From assembly GCF_033807715.1 (NCBI RefSeq), contig NC_084596.1, positions 28,656,879 to 28,720,878 on the forward strand: DNA of 64,000 nt, in the 5' to 3' direction. The notes under the pieces were generated by a model. The model was not told the DNA's origin and searched no databases. It worked only from the letters and a program-made list of their open reading frames with translations. Positions within the stretch are counted from its first letter, which is position 1, and every line of letters starts with the position of its first letter. Position numbers and translations under genes: made by a program. This stretch comes from Cololabis saira (lineage: Eukaryota; Chordata; Actinopteri; Beloniformes; Belonidae). Below, piece after piece: positions 36,834 to 64,000 of this stretch.

Positions 36834-38600
36834 CATACTTTTAAACACCCCCCTCCCACCTTCACCCCTTATCCTACTATTTAACTGAACTAAGAAATAA
36901 GTAAATAAATAAAAGAAAAAACATTAACAACACAATAAACAGATTGAAACCAAGGAAAAAGTCAAAACATAGGCAAATCAAAATTACAACTAATGCCATG
37001 ACCTGACAAAACAGAGGAGAAAAAAACACCCATAAAAGCCAAATACAGTATGTGGTAAAGTGGGACACGTGGTTATTGTGGTTGTGAGGAACTCTTTATT
37101 GGGAATTAAGTCATTTACATTATGCGAAGTCACGCAATTTCAGTGTTTTCATGTAGGTGTAATGTTCAGGGATCTGCATACCAAGTACTCTTACCTTATC
37201 CTGACAGCAGCTGGCTGGAAATAGTCATGTGTCATATCACAGAGGCTTGTGGATGGATGGAAAGTGTGCTGCAATATTACATCACAGGAGCTGAAATAGT
37301 ACTGTCCCTGGACCGATAATGCTCCTGTGCCCTGGCAGTGCTGCAAGAGGAGACCCTGGATTCATTAAGAGGCCATTTCTGCTCTAGATGTTAAGCAGGC
37401 TCATAGAAGTGTTGAGATGAGACAATGAATGGGACACAGGGGGCCGAAGAATTGGGCAAGGAAATGAAAGAATGAAGCAAAATCAAAGATTGAATGGATG
37501 CTGAAGAGAGTGAGAACTTTGTTAATCAAAGGCTCCAGTTGTCTTGTGGGTCATTGTCCACTTATAAAAAAAAACAGACCTATTAGAAGCTTGAATTGTG
37601 ATGAATTTAGCGATGCACTTAAATATAGGACTCAAAAGAAAGATCAACTCTAAAACAAACTTTTTTTTTACTGGCAGAAATCACCAATTGGGAAGTAGTG
37701 AGCAATGCCGAATAACAGATAGAAGCAGGCCAACAAAACGTGAAAGAAAAGTACATTTTTCCATAAAGCAAAAGAGACTATATCCAAATGCAGTGATTTT
37801 GCACTAAATGTCACGAAACATGACGTACAGGTGGATAATCTACCACATGTGGAAAGATGAAAGGCATCATGAGGCATGGTATGACAAATGATTGGACTGC
37901 AACAAATCTAAGAAGTGCTGATGCAATTGTACAAGGAAAATGTGAAAATCATTTGTGTGTATCCAGCATAAATAATAAAACACTTGGATATACTGGGAGA
38001 TTCTCAGTTCAGAACTATATTTACTACACTTTACAGTTTATGTTTGTATTTAAAACTCCATCGACAGCTGTTTCCCATCCTCTTTGGATCTTTCCAACAC
38101 AACCACGCATAGATTCATAACTAACAGTCTAAAGCATCACATAAATCAAGCCTTTTAAGCATTTTTAAAAGCTGTCTTAACCACTTTCTTTTGGTTAAAA
38201 AAAATCCTGGGAACTGTGGCCAACAGAAGCTGCAAGTTTTAAGAGGTTTGACATTTTGATCTGTGCTCTAAAAAACAATGAATACGCTGAAAAGTATTGT
38301 TAAAATCATTCTCAAAATCATGTTATTCAAGTCATCAATTAAAATGTGTAGGATGTAGCAATCTCTAGTGGTAAGGCTGCAGATCGCAGTCATTAAATAC
38401 CCCCCATGCGCAATCTGTGGTTATAAATACTTATTCTTAAGTAACAAAATCATAACAAACTCATGCAGCACTTCATCTTATCCAACATACAGTGCTTGTT
38501 TCTCAAACCGCTTAAGGGTGAACATATTGGGGTTAGTGTGTGGTTCAGTGTCTTACCCAATCATAATTTCCAGTTGAAATCAGTGTAAAAAGAAAAACAG
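36834..38600. other. Intergenic, nothing supported
   Basis: AT-rich spacer between abhd3 and greb1l 3' ends. No exon or clear repeat end was recognised. Confidence 0.45.
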
Positions 38601-38604
38601 CAGA

Positions 38605-40725
38605 TGAATTTAGAAGTCATTTTTATTACATTCATAAATTTTCAACATCAATAGCAGGGCTCTACTGTTATATTATTCACAGCTGGCGACCACAATGGTA
38701 AACATGAGGTAGATCAACCAGGCACAGAGGCTACCACCAGGCTGCACAAACACATCAAACACGTTTCAGTGAGGATTGTGAGAGCAAGTTGCATATTACG
38801 TATTAAATTATCAAAAAGAAACACCCATTCTACAGACTGGTGGAGAATGACAAAAATGTTTTGATCACCAGTCATATTTCTGGACTAATTCGGGGGGGAA
38901 CAATTATTTTGTTTCTATTTTTCAGGCTGGTAACTTGAATAGTGCAAGTTCACTTTTCCTACCCCTAGGTGACACTTGGTAGATCAGTGAATCTACCGTT
39001 CTACTTCCTGTGCAAAGCCATCGTGGTTGGTTTTGAAGGGGGAAGTGCCCACCCCTTTAGCATGCAATCACATATCACACTTCAATATGATTATCCGTCC
39101 GAAATACTTGTCAAATAAATAAAAATCTCTCGTGGACTTGATTTTCATTTAAAATAAAAATCCAACACAAGAACAGAGAGCGATACAGACATATGTTTAA
39201 AGATATATCTAGGTAGATTCTTTGTGCCTTCGCAACATAAAATGCAGAAAGACATAACCAAAATATACTGGCAAAAGTTACACAAGACTAAAAAAAAAGA
39301 AGAACATCAGTAACCCTCAGTGGTTCAGGGGGTGAGCTATAATATATTAATAATGTAAACAAAGCTTTAAACAGTACAGTAGTCCAAAATCCAATTATAT
39401 CATCTTGCTTTACTTTGGACAAACATCTCTTTGCCTCGCAGTTAAACTCTTCAGTCTCGTCGGTTTGAAAAACGGGTGACTCGTGCCTGTGTGAAACATC
39501 ATTTAAGGCATGTTCTTTGGACAGTTCTGTGGAGTAAACACCTTAAAAGACACATTCAAGTATATAAACTGACCTGGGAAGCTGCTTTTGACACTTTTTT
39601 TTTTTGTCCTGGAGAAACCAGTTTAAAGTACTAAAAATGGCAGCGAAAATGGTCAAAGTACAATCAATCTCGAGATCATTGGCAGTGAAGGGGCTTGGTT
39701 ATTATCAAATTGTATTTACAGACTGCATTTAGGTCAGTAAATGCGTAATGCACAATGTTTCTTTCACATGGGTTTGTGTTGCTTTGTCTGATTGGCATTG
39801 CATGTTAACACATGGGTTTTTAAAAACAATATATCTGAGTCTAAGTCTGGGTTTTAAATAACGGACTAAAATCATCAATTTTATATTTAAGCCATAAAAC
39901 AACATTAAAGTGATACATTCTTGAAAAGTCACAGCCTTGAAATTTCCATAGTTGTGACTTGATAAATCAGACTCTACAACCACAGTCAGACAGCCTTCTG
40001 TCAGAAAGATTATCCTTGCCACATAAATATTTAGAGGCACAAAAGTTTAAATGTGCTAGATCAAATAGTCTATTAATGTTTAAACCCCACGGATAAAAGA
40101 GTAGTATCTGAAATTCAATACAAACCAATTCTAGTTCAGTTTTTTATACATATTTTGCCAGTCAACATAATTTATGGAGTTTCAGAGCAGAGCGGGTGCA
40201 ATAACCTAACGAAAGCAAATGGAAAAGGCAAGGTGCAGCTGAGTCTTTGGTGCCAGTGTAAGTTAATGCCGAATGTACACTGAACAAGGAGGAAAAATGC
40301 TTTTCAGTCACGTCCCTTAGACCTCCCACGTTCAAAACCCTGAGATAAACTTGTATGTCCAGGGCTGGACACACCGGATGCAAAGTTCATGGACACACGC
40401 AACCTTTAAATAGTCCTTTTATCGATTGTAGGGCATCCTTTTTTTTCAAACTTCGAGAACAAAACAAAGTTAAAATTTCCGCTGTGCTATTTTCTTTAAT
40501 TCCCCCAGCAGTCTTCTTCAGTCGAACAAGCCAAAGTGGAGACAAGTCTAGTGGCAAGTGAGATTTGAAGGAACCTGTTTGGCGACAGGAATAGTGCATT
40601 GTGGTAGTAAATATGCAACAACGGCCACATCCGCTGGCCTGGCGAGAGGTGTGGTTGATGGACTGTTCCCTTTATTTCTGATTACGTCTGTTCGGTAGAA
40701 CAGTACACTTGGGGCGGTTACTGGA
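38605..40725 (-). other. greb1l: greb1l 3' UTR
   Basis: Non-repetitive DNA follows the stop on the - strand for about 2.1 kb until an AATAAA (38622-38627 on the + strand reads TTTATT). A second such signal lies only 50 bp past the stop at 40671-40676, so a short form is also possible. Confidence 0.5.
38622..38627 (-). terminator. greb1l: Distal greb1l polyadenylation signal
   Basis: AATAAA on the - strand, followed by the end of unique sequence. The proximal candidate is at 40671-40676. Confidence 0.4.
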
Positions 40726-63021
<22,296 letters not shown>

Positions 63022-64000
63022 CTGAGAACACAAAGAGAGGGATCACAAAGACCGTTATGCAAAGTATGCGACATCAGCAGAGAATAAATTAAGGGTTTAA
63101 TATACATACAGTGCCATACAAAGGTTTGGTTATCCTGCCCCAAGTTTTCGGTATTATCAAGTATGTTGAAGGTTAAAGGATCCCCAAAAAGCATGTACCT
63201 AAAAATGAAGTCTTTGCAGCATTTCGACTAACAGCGCCTATTCTGTATGTTTACTAACTCGTCTGACTTTAATGGTTCATTCTGGGTCATCTTAAGGAAA
63301 AACCAGGTAAATGCAGTGACTTCTTTATATCCCAACAATCAGGCATTTGGTTTCTAGCACAGCACCCACAAAAGGAGAGGTTATAAAGGATTGAAAAGAT
63401 ATTTTAAAGCTGTTTTTTTCTTCTCCTGAGCAGAGAACAGGAATAGTCAGAGCCCAGATCAAGGAACCTTTCTGGGCCTTCAGCAAATTAAAATCCTGTT
63501 GACTGCAAATGACCTGCAGGAATTAGATCTTTATTTACATGCCCTGTCTGTAGGAAATGTTATTCTATATATGTATACTTTCACAAATACTACTCTAAAG
63601 TATAAGCCAGCAAATTGAAAAACAAAAAACTACATTATTACAAAAAAAATTGCACATCTAAATAAGGCTGCGTGCAATTTGGAAATCAAGATAGTTTGAT
63701 AATATTTTGACCTTGTGTTGTGGTTGCACCCGATTGCACAGGAACCTTTTACTGTTAGAAGGAGGAATGCCTTCTGATAAAATTCAGGGAATTGTCAGAG
63801 AAATATCACATCATTTACATTGAACTACTTCAAGAGCATCAAGCAGAAGCATTTGCCAGGTACCTAAACATCATGAAAAATTTGTGAACAGACTACAAAC
63901 CAATGTACAGTCGAGCTGAGACTTAACTGGCAACAAAAGGGATTTACAAGCTGCAACACTGAATGAAAATAGGATAGTATGAAGTTAAAACAATGCTAAC
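63022..64000. other. greb1l intron, right edge
   Basis: No exon was recognised. About 63108-63190 resembles the end of a Tc1-like repeat (acagtgccatacaaaggttt). The remainder is AT-rich with nothing supported. Confidence 0.4.

Overview
The window is nuclear DNA from a ray-finned fish, most likely a percomorph teleost. Evidence for this is the split vertebrate genes with GT-AG introns, long AT-rich introns and spacers, many DNA-transposon remnants with target-site duplications, L2-type LINE debris and long (TA)n, (CA)n, (ATTC)n and (GGAT/GGAC)n microsatellites. No prokaryotic or viral gene was seen.

Three protein-coding genes were reconstructed exon by exon, and codon phase is continuous across every junction. 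(1) The 3' part of dtna (alpha-dystrobrevin), + strand, 10 exons from 3433 to the stop at 9756-9758; the 5' part lies left of the window. (2) A complete abhd3 (membrane alpha/beta-hydrolase, phospholipase), + strand, nine exons from 18287 to 29883, 412 codons, with the catalytic Ser/Asp/His all present. (3) Most of a GREB1-family gene, assigned to greb1l by linkage to abhd3, - strand, 28 exons from 63021 down to the stop at 40726-40728 (about 1,719 residues); its first coding exons lie right of the window. abhd3 and greb1l converge tail to tail, the same relative orientation as on human chromosome 18. dtna is also a chromosome 18 gene in human, so this is a conserved paralogon block. I see no esco1 or snrpd1 between abhd3 and greb1l. 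The three genes have unrelated jobs (dystrophin-complex scaffold, lipid enzyme, nuclear hormone-receptor-linked factor) and are not functionally coupled.

The rest is introns, UTRs and intergenic DNA rich in mobile elements. 1-3432 is a dtna intron with two inverted copies of a TTAA-flanked family. 6061-8888 is a dtna intron with a TIR element. 9759-18286 is dtna downstream sequence, a beta-tubulin pseudogene, a Tc1 relic, a LINE relic and a hAT-like element abutting the abhd3 promoter. 27917-29701 is an abhd3 intron holding a Harbinger-like element. 29884-38600 holds the abhd3 3' UTR, a hAT-transposase relic, and a Tc1 relic with a piggyBac-like MITE inside it. The greb1l introns carry two hAT MITEs, a Tc1 relic, an antisense L2 LINE, a perfect 30-bp-arm hairpin and another TIR element.

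I found no convincing undescribed biological system. The most unusual items are the perfect hairpin at 60447-60512, a three-copy palindromic GC-rich MITE family, nested transposons with exact target-site duplications, and a short dtna intron that stays open in frame. Repeat-family names come from terminal motifs and duplications, not from a database search.
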